This document shows, in pieces, positions 27,097 through 37,271 of a stretch of DNA of 40,581 nucleotides. The notes below the pieces were generated by a model that saw only the letters and a list, made by a program, of their open reading frames with translations, was not told the DNA's origin and did not search any database. The stretch is from a virus. The stretch covers positions 1 to 40,581 of the IMG/VR virus record IMGVR_UViG_3300042564_001856; one strand, 5' to 3'. The position numbers and the translations under genes were made by a program. The stretch's first letter is position 1, and every line of letters starts with the position of its first letter.

Positions 27097-28013
27097 TATT
27101 CAGTTATGTTTGTAAAGTTTTTACTAAAATCAATATTATCACCTCTATTTTGTCTAACTTCGTATAATAACGTATTAAATTGGTCTCTAATTTCGTATAA
27201 GTTATATTGTTGGTAAATGTTGTTATTTGCGTCGTAAATAGTGTAAATACCATCATCCATAGATTTAGTTTGATTACCATAAAGAGCAATCGCCAATGTT
27301 GAGAAATCTTGGTCCGCAATCTCTATATCAAGTGTTATAGGATTAAAGAAGGTATTCGACATTATTATAGTTTGATTTGGCTGCCCAATATATGGTGTAG
27401 CATTTGGTTTGTTTGTCGGAGATGACGACGGAGAAACCGTACAAAAGATTAGATTTGTATTGTTATCAGTATATCTATATCTAATTGCTTTTTGTGACGT
27501 ATTTGTTAAATTTTGAACAACCGGTTCACAAAAGAATGATGATGTTACAATTCTAAAGAAATTAGGTATTTTTGTCCCATCAGAGTTTAAATACTCAATT
27601 CTAAAACCAACCAAACCTTGATTCACAAATTTATTTCTAAATTGACTTGGAACATCATTCAAATCAATAACAAGTCCTTTTACGTTAGGTAATGATGATA
27701 ACACACCACAATCTAATATACTCGTTCTAATCTCCGCAGGTCTTATGTATAAGGTATAGATACCTAATTGGTTAAATTGTTCCGCTGGCAATCTTAAATT
27801 GTACAATCCACCTAATATTTCAACATTAGGGTTAGGACTTGAAGGATTTGTCTGTGAATTATTAAAATAAGGTCTCAATATAGATACCGCATCTAACTTT
27901 GTTAATACAAAATTATCTGTTTCATCTCTTGATGGTGTATAATTAAGAATGATGTCTACATCCTCCGGTGATACATCTGCCGGTCTTATCGTTCCATATG
28001 TTCCTGTTGCCAT
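27096..28013 (-). CDS. baseplate-operon structural protein
   Basis: A 305-residue protein of mixed composition with no signal peptide, membrane segment or recognised family. A Ser/Pro/Asn-rich stretch (about residues 195-215, VSPSSSPTNKPN) looks like a flexible linker between a larger N-terminal domain and a C-terminal domain of about 95 residues (NQTIIMSN to NFTNITE). The gene sits between two clear structural genes, nine bases after the upstream stop and overlapping the next start by one base, so it is part of the same translational chain. A baseplate or connector subunit is inferred from context only. Confidence 0.6.
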   Translation of the reverse strand: MATGTYGTIRPADVSPEDVDIILNYTPSRDETDNFVLTKLDAVSILRPYFNNSQTNPSSPNPNVEILGGLYNLRLPAEQFNQLGIYTLYIRPAEIRTSILDCGVLSSLPNVKGLVIDLNDVPSQFRNKFVNQGLVGFRIEYLNSDGTKIPNFFRIVTSSFFCEPVVQNLTNTSQKAIRYRYTDNNTNLIFCTVSPSSSPTNKPNATPYIGQPNQTIIMSNTFFNPITLDIEIADQDFSTLAIALYGNQTKSMDDGIYTIYDANNNIYQQYNLYEIRDQFNTLLYEVRQNRGDNIDFSKNFTNITE

Positions 28014-28022
28014 ATTATTATT

Positions 28023-29249
28023 TTAATCTATTTTTATTATGTTGAAATATTTATAACCATATTTTTCAAGGTCACCTAAATTATCCACTTCTCCCAATCT
28101 TTCCATTGATTCAAATCCGGAAACTTTTCCTCTCTCTATAAATACATTGGATTGAACTTCTGGCTCATCAATTACATTTAATAATGCTTCATTTTTTACA
28201 ATTGGTTCACATACCGTATCTATTTGTGTTACACCACTAACTACAAAGACGGTTGTACCATCACTAAAATCATAGTAATCAACACCATTTATTGTATACC
28301 CGGTGTATAATTGATTACCGTTTGCACTTCCACCCCAATATGTCCCGACAACACCTGTAGTACCTGTTATCTGAACACCAACCTTATAATACCCGTCATC
28401 TAAATCTTGTTTTTTACCATAAACCCTTAAATCTGATACCGTTGATTGAGTGTATCCACTAACAACTAATGGTACGGTTAAATAAGGATTAACACCACTT
28501 TGATAAGTTTCACAACTCGCATCACCACTATAAATAAAGTCATAACAAATTGGTGTTGCCGACCAACTACCGCCCATAGGAGTAAAACAAGTTGTACCTT
28601 TTGGGTCTAATATAGTTGCGTTAGTAAATGGTACTGTGACCGTTTTCTTCACTACATTAGAACCCCACGGACTCATACCTGACATACTAATCGTAAATTC
28701 ACCGGATTGTGAGTATGGATGTGAATAAAAATTAGGACTGACATTTGTAACTGTTTGTTTTGGTGTACCATCACCCCAATCTATTTCATAAGACGAAAAT
28801 TCTAAATATTTTTTAAACTCAACATCAGAAGTATTATAAAAATTGTAAGTATATGCTGATAAAGTATTGGCCGAAAATAAAAAGTTAGTCATAACTTCTT
28901 GTTGGATAATCATACCATCAAATACAGAATAATACCCAACGTCCACGGTATTTTCAGTTATTAATATTGGAATAGTCATTCCGGTTAATAATGATGTGCC
29001 TCGTTTGAGTGTTGCTTTTGAAATATTAGAAGTCGCTGTTGTTCCCGTAGCACCTGTTAATATTTGAGTCATTGATGAATATACATAAGCAGACCCATCA
29101 ATATATTTGGTCACTTCTCTAGTATATATGTCACAACAAAAAGGAATTTTTTGTTCTTCAAGATATGGGTCACCGATATAATTAATTTTAAAAATATCCC
29201 CGTTTATAACTTCAGGTGATATTCTTATACGATAGGTGTTTGCACTCAT
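28023..29249 (-). CDS. baseplate-operon protein with PKD-like domain
   Basis: A 408-residue protein. Residues about 150-205 match the PKD pattern (YEIDWGDGTPKQTVTN, then a His-Pro-Tyr and a GEFTISMSG strand), a beta-sandwich usually found in surface proteins that bind proteins or sugars. The N-terminal 145 residues (starting MSANTYRIRIS) and the C-terminal half are beta-rich with no recognised family. There is no signal peptide. A PKD-like segment also occurs in the 750-residue fibre protein. It overlaps the gene upstream by one base. A baseplate-attached decoration or fibre-connector role is inferred. Confidence 0.65.
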   Translation of the reverse strand: MSANTYRIRISPEVINGDIFKINYIGDPYLEEQKIPFCCDIYTREVTKYIDGSAYVYSSMTQILTGATGTTATSNISKATLKRGTSLLTGMTIPILITENTVDVGYYSVFDGMIIQQEVMTNFLFSANTLSAYTYNFYNTSDVEFKKYLEFSSYEIDWGDGTPKQTVTNVSPNFYSHPYSQSGEFTISMSGMSPWGSNVVKKTVTVPFTNATILDPKGTTCFTPMGGSWSATPICYDFIYSGDASCETYQSGVNPYLTVPLVVSGYTQSTVSDLRVYGKKQDLDDGYYKVGVQITGTTGVVGTYWGGSANGNQLYTGYTINGVDYYDFSDGTTVFVVSGVTQIDTVCEPIVKNEALLNVIDEPEVQSNVFIERGKVSGFESMERLGEVDNLGDLEKYGYKYFNIIKID

Positions 29250-30049
29250 TATGGATTAATATATTCATACCATTTTATGGAACTAGTCGTTCCTGCCCTA
29301 TTACCTGAATCATCCAAGATTTCATAGGTTTTGTTAACATAATTTAAATTAACTTTATAATAAAAATACTTCGACTCAAATTGAAAAGCACTTGGTATTG
29401 TTGGAGGAATTTGAGGTACTTTCATCATTTTAACAAACACACCTAATTTACCATCAAAAAATTTAGCACTCATATAAAAAGTAGTTAAATCATAAAACTT
29501 AATATTTTTTAACCAATAAATGAAAAACCCTTCCTTATCACCAACAAAATCTAATTTGTAGGATGGACGTTTAATTAAAACATCCGGAATGTAAGGAGAT
29601 AATGTAACCAATTCCGTAAACCCCTGTTGAACGGGGATAATTATTGTGAAATAATTAGTTTGGGATTTACCATCCATTGTATCATAAAAATCCAATTTAA
29701 AGAATGATTTGGTAAAAGGTTTTTCATAATAATATATTTCACTCTTATCAAATCCTTCAGGTAAATAACTAGTCACCCAATCATTACTTGTTGCGGTCGT
29801 AACATTATTAACATTACCACTATAGAAATGAAAATCATACTTAACATCTGTTTTTGTATCATTATCATATGGTTTATGTGAAAATCTCAATAACTCAAAA
29901 TCTTCAGCAACACCAATGATATCCTTGATAACATCTTCCTCATAAAGTTCAATACTATCTTCTTGTCCATACATATCCCACTTCAGTTCAATCGGTAAAA
30001 GAATGTACTGTTCATCATTTGGGATTACAAATCTAAATTTATTACTCAC
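29249..30049 (-). CDS. baseplate-operon structural protein
   Basis: A 266-residue aromatic-rich protein (many Phe and Tyr, for example YYYEKPFTKSFFKLDFYD), predicted beta-rich, without signal peptide, membrane segment or catalytic motif. No family is recognised. It overlaps the upstream 622-residue gene by eight bases and the downstream PKD-like gene by one base, so it is firmly part of the baseplate operon. Probably a small baseplate wedge or connector component. Confidence 0.6.
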   Translation of the reverse strand: MSNKFRFVIPNDEQYILLPIELKWDMYGQEDSIELYEEDVIKDIIGVAEDFELLRFSHKPYDNDTKTDVKYDFHFYSGNVNNVTTATSNDWVTSYLPEGFDKSEIYYYEKPFTKSFFKLDFYDTMDGKSQTNYFTIIIPVQQGFTELVTLSPYIPDVLIKRPSYKLDFVGDKEGFFIYWLKNIKFYDLTTFYMSAKFFDGKLGVFVKMMKVPQIPPTIPSAFQFESKYFYYKVNLNYVNKTYEILDDSGNRAGTTSSIKWYEYINP

Positions 30050-31910
30050 AATCGTCTATTATTGGTTCTGCAGTTATTATCTGTTCATTATAATTAGTAC
30101 CTTCAGGTATTATTCTAAAAATAATATTTGTATAAGGGTAATGAGACCCATTTAAAAATGGATAATTAACCCCAATATTATTAGAGTCAATAAATCCGTA
30201 ACTATATAAATCCTTCCATAAAAAAGTATCTTTACTTGGAGAGTAATACGCATAATTAGGAACATCCACCACATTTTTCTTATCTCCCTCCTCAATGTAA
30301 TCTGAGAATTGTCTAATAGTTAAACTATTATGTGGTTGATAATAATACCCGTAAGGATTGTCCAAAGACATACGATAACCTGTTGAACTAGTTGGTCTTC
30401 CAATATTAAATACTTTTGCGTTATACGTTATCTTATGATATAAATTAGATATAACTCTTTCTGTTTGTTCAAAATTATTCCACTCACAATAATCACCATC
30501 TAACGTATCACCTTCCTTTAAAGACCTATTATATGTGAAAACTATTGGTACTCCATTATATATTCCCAACGGTGCGTTGCTTGGTGGTGGACCTAACGTT
30601 GTATTCACATAGGTATCTATTGGGATATTTGTGTCCGACAAATTATTTATTTCACTCCACCAATATGAGGGTAATTTAGTTTGGGGATTTAAAGGTAAAT
30701 TAAAATCATAACCAAATTTCATACCCTGATAACCCAATCCCGGCCCAATTAACCTACCAAACGTATAACCAAAATAACCTTTCCAAATTGTTGTAAAAAA
30801 CAATTCAGTTAATGGTCTTTTTTGATTATCAATTAAATCATTAATTCTAATATCCTTATCAAATGATAATGTGTAAGATTGAGAACCTTCCTTTATAGAA
30901 ACTCTAGCAATTCTGTTAGGTGTAAAACCACTACTTTCATATTTTTTCTTAACACCAAAAATATTTTGGTCAAATCCCGCATTTACTAAAATCGCATTAT
31001 CAGGGTTTGTTAAAATTTTATGTCTTCTAACATAATATGTTGAGATAGTATCACTTGGGTTATCACTATTTATAATTCGTTTAAAAGTCCCTTCTGTTCC
31101 GGTAGTAAATGTTGTTCCTGTAAACCCAACATTAAAAATGTTAAAAATATATAAGTCACTTTCGTATTTCCCATCACCTAAACTATATACTTCAAAAGTA
31201 TCAACCCCATTGTAGTTAAAATTTAATTTAACAAACTCTCCCGGTGTTAATCCATGTTTCATCGGACATATACATTTAATAATCCCTCTTCCGTTATATA
31301 CAGTTGTATCATCATTTTCAACCACAAAAGGAATCCCGTCTGAAGCGACCCAATCTAATGTAACTGCGTTTGAAATTGATGGTATTTTAATAATAGCATT
31401 TAATTGTTTTTGATAATCATTTTCAAATGGATAACTAACATAATGCGTCCAATTATATGTTGAAGCACTTTTGCTTACAAAAGTCAAATGATTATATGGT
31501 GGTTGAGTATAACCCGGAACATTGTAATCAGTTCTAATAAAATCAAATTCATTATATTGTGGAAATCCTGACCAAATAACACTTGGATTTATACCAGTTG
31601 GGGTACAATTATTCGCCGCCGCTTGAGCTTCATTAACATAATACAGATTATTTTCAAATGGTATGTAATCCGTACTACCTGTATATGAATTATTAAATAA
31701 TAATGAAAATTTACAGGTAGGTCTAAATATATCAGATTTTTGTCTTTCATCATCAAACACTTGTTCCAAACTAACATCAATATTCCTATCAAATTCAACA
31801 TTTATTTGAGCGGTTTGAACTAAAGGAACATTGAACATCAGATTGGTGTCTGGTGCCGATTTATATCGTAAAGAACCTAAAATTACTCTAGTATCAATTC
31901 TATTTCCCAT
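30042..31910 (-). CDS. baseplate-operon structural protein
   Basis: A 622-residue protein starting MGNRIDTRVILGSLRY. It is rich in Asn, Tyr, Thr and Pro and looks beta-structured, without signal peptide, membrane segment or enzyme motif. A central CICPMKHGL stretch (about residues 212-220) has two Cys. A large C-terminal region (about 360-622) is Tyr- and Pro-rich (SLDNPYGYYYQPHN). No family is recognised. It starts one base after the stop of the 1762-residue gene and overlaps the next gene by eight bases. A baseplate role is inferred from operon position between gp6-like and PKD-like genes. Confidence 0.6.
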   Translation of the reverse strand: MGNRIDTRVILGSLRYKSAPDTNLMFNVPLVQTAQINVEFDRNIDVSLEQVFDDERQKSDIFRPTCKFSLLFNNSYTGSTDYIPFENNLYYVNEAQAAANNCTPTGINPSVIWSGFPQYNEFDFIRTDYNVPGYTQPPYNHLTFVSKSASTYNWTHYVSYPFENDYQKQLNAIIKIPSISNAVTLDWVASDGIPFVVENDDTTVYNGRGIIKCICPMKHGLTPGEFVKLNFNYNGVDTFEVYSLGDGKYESDLYIFNIFNVGFTGTTFTTGTEGTFKRIINSDNPSDTISTYYVRRHKILTNPDNAILVNAGFDQNIFGVKKKYESSGFTPNRIARVSIKEGSQSYTLSFDKDIRINDLIDNQKRPLTELFFTTIWKGYFGYTFGRLIGPGLGYQGMKFGYDFNLPLNPQTKLPSYWWSEINNLSDTNIPIDTYVNTTLGPPPSNAPLGIYNGVPIVFTYNRSLKEGDTLDGDYCEWNNFEQTERVISNLYHKITYNAKVFNIGRPTSSTGYRMSLDNPYGYYYQPHNSLTIRQFSDYIEEGDKKNVVDVPNYAYYSPSKDTFLWKDLYSYGFIDSNNIGVNYPFLNGSHYPYTNIIFRIIPEGTNYNEQIITAEPIIDDCE

Positions 31911-31911
31911 A

Positions 31912-34900
31912 TTATAATGTTGTTGTTGTATCTAACCATTTAGTTGTGAATCTATCAAATGCCGATTTACCTTTTTTCAATCCAAAATAAAAATAAAACG
32001 GAGCTCCGGTATTAAACAATCTGTCATCATATGAATTTGATTCAATAGAGTTAAACTCCGGATTTAATGTTCCATCAGGATAAACAGAATAAATATAACC
32101 TTTAAAGTATTTGTTTTCAGGACTTTGAGATGTTCTCATATATCTTGATGAAGGTTCAGTTCTGTCTAACAATTGATAAGGATAATTAAAAAATGCTGGG
32201 TTGTTTATTGGGTTAGTATACCACCCATTTTTTTGAGACCCAAAAATACTATTGGTGTCATCTGGTTTTATATTCCATTGATAAAATGGAACCGTTTGAG
32301 TGAATACCGAAAAATAACTAAAAGTACACGGTTGATTCGCAATCCCATCAGGGTCAATAATCGTTCTTTTTGGTGATATAAAATCTCGCGTTTGAGTATC
32401 TGAAGAAAAGAAAACACCAAACACCACCTTATTAATATCACTTGACGGGTTATAATATATTGGGTTTTGTTGTCCAGCAGGATTGTCAGGATAATTTAAT
32501 GATTGGAACGGCGCCACCGATAATTCAGAATTAATAGCAATCATTTGAGCATAATCACCATCAATCATAAGTTTAGTTCTACTGAAAAATGATAGGATAC
32601 CAGTATTATTTAACCCAATTTTTTGCAAAAATCCGGGACTAGCTAATCTTGTAATAATTAAAAGATTTAATAATTCAGAAACATCACCATAACTTGACGT
32701 ATTTAACCTATTCATAACATACCCATCAAAATCATCAGACATAACCAATTCTTGTATATATAAGTTTCTTGGTCCTAAATCCATGATAGTTGTTGGATAT
32801 TTTAAATTTTTTAAATTACCACCATAACCACCAAATATACCTTCTATAACTGAAGCAGGACGAGGTCTATCCATACCAATAAATTCAGAAATACTATCAT
32901 TCCAAGGACTACTTCTATAATAAAAATTATTAGTGTCTTGGTCAAAATAAATATTTTCACTACAAATTCTACTCACAGGTCGATTTTGACTATTGAAAAC
33001 AATATCATTAGAAAATGAAAAAGTGTAAAGAACTCCATTAATCCAATTGTTCGTAAATAAATGAGAAAATACATTTCTACATGCACCAAACATTACTTGA
33101 ATCCTATTTGTCCATTCAAACACTACTTGAAAATCTTGACCTGATAATAAAGAAAGTATTGGTTGAGTAATTAATATGTAACAACCACCATCAAACTTAA
33201 CTTTACCACCACCAAAACTCCAACAAGAATTTCCTTTATCATATATTCTTAAATTATTTTTTCCACCAATTTCTTCACTATAATAACACCCTAACGGTGC
33301 CATATCACCACAATTAAATGACTTTAAAATTTGATTAACAAGTTCTGGTTCAGCATCCGGACCAACTATTGGTTCAGGTGCAAAAGCCCCCGCTTCTCCC
33401 ACAAATACATTTGATGACCCCGTACCACCAACACTTTGATTAATAGTTGCACCATCATCAGTTACAACAAAAATTGCAAAATTAGTGTTTGTGTGTAAAG
33501 GGAAACTATTACCTAAATTATTTTGTACAACTGTTGATGTTGGTAATCTATCAGACCTCATCACTATTTTACGTTGATTAACACTAGTTAAATCAAAATT
33601 TAAAACCGCCGTACTTGGATATTTTGGCGCGTAATAAATACCTTCAACTGAAAATGGGTTACTTCCAGTAGTTTGATTTATATCTAATCTCTGATAAAAC
33701 ATAGTACCACCTTCAACTATCTCACCTAAATAATAACCTCTATTATCATTAGGAGAAACGTTGTATGTTCCCGCTCTTCTATTATAAGGAACACTAAATA
33801 CTATACACTGTATGTCATAAGTATACTGAATGTCCCACTCCATAATAAACCCATTCCAACCACGCGTTCCTTCTTGATAAGGAAATGGTGGGTTATCATC
33901 ATTCGTATATTGGTTAACCACTTTAGACACTGTAGATGATGGTGATGTCACGGATGATAATGTAGGAAGTCCATTTACCGGAGTAAAACCACCGTTTGTT
34001 GTATCTAAATTAGAATAATACGTATGTAAATTACTCGAGAAAGCACTAAAACCAAATGTTTCAAATAATGGGTTAGGTGGTGTTATAGATGGTAGAAAAC
34101 GAAACGAATTAAAATAAAAATCAGATGTTAAATTACTATTAGTAATATGATTAACACAATTTAAAGTACCTTGAATTGGGTAATTTAATTTATATTTTTC
34201 ACCCATTACTATTGTTGATGAATTACCAAAATTATAACCAAATAATCGACTTAAATCATATTGAACTTTAGTTCTACTTGAATTAGGGTCAACACCTCTA
34301 ACCAAGAAAATAACTTTCTGTTTATCCATTGATTTATAATAATCTATAGGTGAAAAATATCTTTCTATTGTTGACCAAGACAAGTGTGGATTACAAGGAA
34401 ACGCAAATTCTTGAGGTTGGCTTACACGATAAAATCTCATATCGTTATTTAAAAACCTATTATAAAATGAATTATTGCTGTTCCAATCATTAGGTAATGA
34501 AGCCGTACTAGTATTACACATTCCACTATATTGAGCATAAGTCATACCTGTAATAACTTGAAAATATTCAACATCCATAGGGAATCTAGCATATCGAGGG
34601 TCACCTGAAAAAGTAACAATTTGATATGATACAGATTGATTACCTGAAGTACCATCAGGATTTGCATAAGTAATCGAAATTGTTCCGGGATTAGTTGTTG
34701 ACCCACTATTTATTGTCGTACCTGTAATGGTATTTGTACCATACTCATTTAATGTAGTTCCGGTATTAATAACATTTTTATCTTTTGATAGAGTAAAATC
34801 TTGAAAAGATAACATAGTACCCGCTTCTAAATTTGTTGCACTTTGAGTACATACTATCGCAACCACATTATCATAATGAAAATTAGTTGTTGGTGTCGGA

Positions 34901-37200
34901 GGATTTAAATCCGGTTGAAATGTTACTTTAATTCTATTAACCCCCCCACCAGGATTATCACCACTTTCATTAAAATATTTTCCTTTAGTATTAAACAAAT
35001 TTAATCTTTCAGATACAGTTAAACTCGATGAAAAATATAAATATTCAGGATTATCCGCAGATAATGCAGGGTCTTCGTCATCATTTGTTGATATAACTGA
35101 AGTAGGAACTCTTGTTGAGGGTGTAAATGACGCATTGTCAGCATTACCCAAACCATCTCCCGCAAATAAATTTTGATAAACAGAATCACCTGTGTTAACA
35201 CCGGGTACAGGTGGTGGTCCGGGTGTTCCATTATTTAATCTATTAATCTTATATTGTGAGGCGATTTCAAATGGGGTTAATAATGATGAACCAGCCCCTT
35301 CAGGAAGAGATTCGTCTGGCGCGTCTATTTCTAATTGTTCTACATCAGGTTCATCTTTAGGTAAATCTCCATTATCACCACAATCACAAAATGAACACTC
35401 CGGATAAGATAAATTTGGTATTTTAATATTTTTTAACTTATCAGGAAATTCAAGAATTTGTTTTGCCAAACGATTAGCGTCTGATATACCAGGACAATTC
35501 ATTTTGTCTCTTAATTTTCTAAATCGTCTACCAATTATCGGCAATGCCCCAAGAATACCTAAAAGTGGTTTTAAAATAGCCGCACAAATAAACCCAACAA
35601 GAAGTATTAAAGGATAAAGAATAACGACTAATATTATTCCTATAACTTTAAGAACAAACCAAAGAATATGAATAACAGGTATTAATGAGATAAAAACAGG
35701 TCTGAATAAAAACAACATTATCCAAAATAAAAAATAAATTAAGTCAAACCTAAAAACACCATCATTTGTTGGAAATTTATTGTTCTCACTTTCACAAGAA
35801 TCATCAATAATATTTTTAATACCAATAAATTGTGTATTTAAATACCCTTTTCTATATTGGTCAACTAATTGAGATACAGTATAAACTTTATTATATTGCA
35901 TTAAATAAAACGTATCTGTACAATCTATTGCCGATTGAAAATCAACATAATCATCCCAATCTAAACTAAACGCATATGACTTCTTTTGAAGTGTTGCGTT
36001 TGGGTTTGAACCACTAGTTGTCCAACCGTGTTCTTTAACATTTGGTACTAAAAAATACCCTCTTCTAACAGGTTCTGATATTGATGGTGATTGATTCCAT
36101 TTAACTTTGAATCGGTATTTACCTTTAGTCGGGATACCTTTTTTAGGGTCATCAGATATAACTTGTTCCCCAAACTCATTAGTTATTAAATAATCTAAAT
36201 TCATTGGGACATCTACTAACCACGCACCATTATCATCAATAACTTGACCACCTTCTTCTAAATCCACTGTCTCTAAAATTGGTTTACCCTGAGCATCTAA
36301 AAAAATAGTTTGTCTTATTGCTAATATTTCTCCCGGGCCGGTTACTAAAGTACATTGTGAACCGGATTTAAGTCGGGGTTTACAATTTCTCGGAAGGGCT
36401 TCGTCATCGTTACTTGAAACAATCGAACCCATAAAGATGGATGTTGGTCTAATATCAATACCGGATTCTTTAGATAAATCAAAATCAGTTCTTGTTATAC
36501 CCAAATTACATATTTCAGGTTGACCCCATAACGGCTCAACCTCAATAGTTCTATTAAAATTAATAATTTGAGGTAACGAATTTAAATTTGATGATGCTTT
36601 GAAATTTATACCAGCAACTTGAGTTGGTGTTGCAAGACCCATTCTAATTAAATCTTGAGGTGATAATGAAAATTCCCCAATATCTGATAAGTCAATATCA
36701 ACAACAACTGTTTGACTTCCGGTTGGTACACCAAAAATCATATAGTCACCGCTAGAGTTTGTTACAGTAGAGTATTTGTAGTATTTATCGTATACCTGTA
36801 TTAAAGTTGGGTCGGTTAAAACATCCTTCCGATTAAAAAAAGTTCCTGTTGGATTATGTCCACTATGAGATTTAACATATGGTAGTAGATTATATCTATA
36901 ACCATCTTCATTTAAATCTGTTAATGTTTTATACGGATATAAATCAGAAGTAACAGGATTAAGTTCGTCATTTGTGTCTAAAGGTATAAACACAGAAACT
37001 TTAGCATTTGGAATACCAAAACCATTGTTCACACTTACCCTACCAACAATTACCCCGTAATCAGAGCATTGTCTAGTATATATTTGACTTTGTAATAATT
37101 TTAGAGATAGTATTTCTAAATACTCAAATTCTTGGTCTATCAAGACGTTAAGTGATTTGTCAACACCAGGCTCAGTACGTATTCTAAATGAATTGGACAT
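31912..37200 (-). CDS. giant baseplate-region protein with internal hydrophobic segment
   Basis: A 1762-residue protein directly downstream of the gp6-like gene. Residues about 45-175 look like a carboxypeptidase-regulatory/Ig-like domain (VIVGRVSVNNGFGIPNAKVSVFIP). Residues about 487-556 are an almost unbroken hydrophobic stretch, enough for about three membrane helices (LIYFLFWIMLFLFRPVF and on), followed by a basic segment (GRRFRKLRDK) and a Cys cluster CSFCDC (about 601-606). The remaining roughly 1150 residues are beta-rich with no recognised family. A membrane-spanning stretch is unusual in a baseplate protein and could insert into the host membrane during ejection or stay buried within the virion. 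The position matches that of T4 gp7/gp10, but no homology is claimed. Confidence 0.7.
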   Translation of the reverse strand: MSNSFRIRTEPGVDKSLNVLIDQEFEYLEILSLKLLQSQIYTRQCSDYGVIVGRVSVNNGFGIPNAKVSVFIPLDTNDELNPVTSDLYPYKTLTDLNEDGYRYNLLPYVKSHSGHNPTGTFFNRKDVLTDPTLIQVYDKYYKYSTVTNSSGDYMIFGVPTGSQTVVVDIDLSDIGEFSLSPQDLIRMGLATPTQVAGINFKASSNLNSLPQIINFNRTIEVEPLWGQPEICNLGITRTDFDLSKESGIDIRPTSIFMGSIVSSNDDEALPRNCKPRLKSGSQCTLVTGPGEILAIRQTIFLDAQGKPILETVDLEEGGQVIDDNGAWLVDVPMNLDYLITNEFGEQVISDDPKKGIPTKGKYRFKVKWNQSPSISEPVRRGYFLVPNVKEHGWTTSGSNPNATLQKKSYAFSLDWDDYVDFQSAIDCTDTFYLMQYNKVYTVSQLVDQYRKGYLNTQFIGIKNIIDDSCESENNKFPTNDGVFRFDLIYFLFWIMLFLFRPVFISLIPVIHILWFVLKVIGIILVVILYPLILLVGFICAAILKPLLGILGALPIIGRRFRKLRDKMNCPGISDANRLAKQILEFPDKLKNIKIPNLSYPECSFCDCGDNGDLPKDEPDVEQLEIDAPDESLPEGAGSSLLTPFEIASQYKINRLNNGTPGPPPVPGVNTGDSVYQNLFAGDGLGNADNASFTPSTRVPTSVISTNDDEDPALSADNPEYLYFSSSLTVSERLNLFNTKGKYFNESGDNPGGGVNRIKVTFQPDLNPPTPTTNFHYDNVVAIVCTQSATNLEAGTMLSFQDFTLSKDKNVINTGTTLNEYGTNTITGTTINSGSTTNPGTISITYANPDGTSGNQSVSYQIVTFSGDPRYARFPMDVEYFQVITGMTYAQYSGMCNTSTASLPNDWNSNNSFYNRFLNNDMRFYRVSQPQEFAFPCNPHLSWSTIERYFSPIDYYKSMDKQKVIFLVRGVDPNSSRTKVQYDLSRLFGYNFGNSSTIVMGEKYKLNYPIQGTLNCVNHITNSNLTSDFYFNSFRFLPSITPPNPLFETFGFSAFSSNLHTYYSNLDTTNGGFTPVNGLPTLSSVTSPSSTVSKVVNQYTNDDNPPFPYQEGTRGWNGFIMEWDIQYTYDIQCIVFSVPYNRRAGTYNVSPNDNRGYYLGEIVEGGTMFYQRLDINQTTGSNPFSVEGIYYAPKYPSTAVLNFDLTSVNQRKIVMRSDRLPTSTVVQNNLGNSFPLHTNTNFAIFVVTDDGATINQSVGGTGSSNVFVGEAGAFAPEPIVGPDAEPELVNQILKSFNCGDMAPLGCYYSEEIGGKNNLRIYDKGNSCWSFGGGKVKFDGGCYILITQPILSLLSGQDFQVVFEWTNRIQVMFGACRNVFSHLFTNNWINGVLYTFSFSNDIVFNSQNRPVSRICSENIYFDQDTNNFYYRSSPWNDSISEFIGMDRPRPASVIEGIFGGYGGNLKNLKYPTTIMDLGPRNLYIQELVMSDDFDGYVMNRLNTSSYGDVSELLNLLIITRLASPGFLQKIGLNNTGILSFFSRTKLMIDGDYAQMIAINSELSVAPFQSLNYPDNPAGQQNPIYYNPSSDINKVVFGVFFSSDTQTRDFISPKRTIIDPDGIANQPCTFSYFSVFTQTVPFYQWNIKPDDTNSIFGSQKNGWYTNPINNPAFFNYPYQLLDRTEPSSRYMRTSQSPENKYFKGYIYSVYPDGTLNPEFNSIESNSYDDRLFNTGAPFYFYFGLKKGKSAFDRFTTKWLDTTTTL

Positions 37201-37213
37201 AATAATCTTTTTT

Positions 37214-37221
37214 AATAAATA
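37214..37221 (-). promoter_or_regulatory. candidate late element TATTTATT
   Basis: On the minus strand TATTTATT lies 13 bases before the ATG of the 1762-residue gene, within the 71-base gap 37201-37271. It differs from TATTTATA at the last base. This is the only sizeable gap inside the baseplate operon. Otherwise the gap is AT-rich with no hairpin that I can see. Confidence 0.4.
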
Positions 37222-37271
37222 GTTTATATACTATTTTCAAAAGATAATTCAATAAATTTTAAAATAAATTG

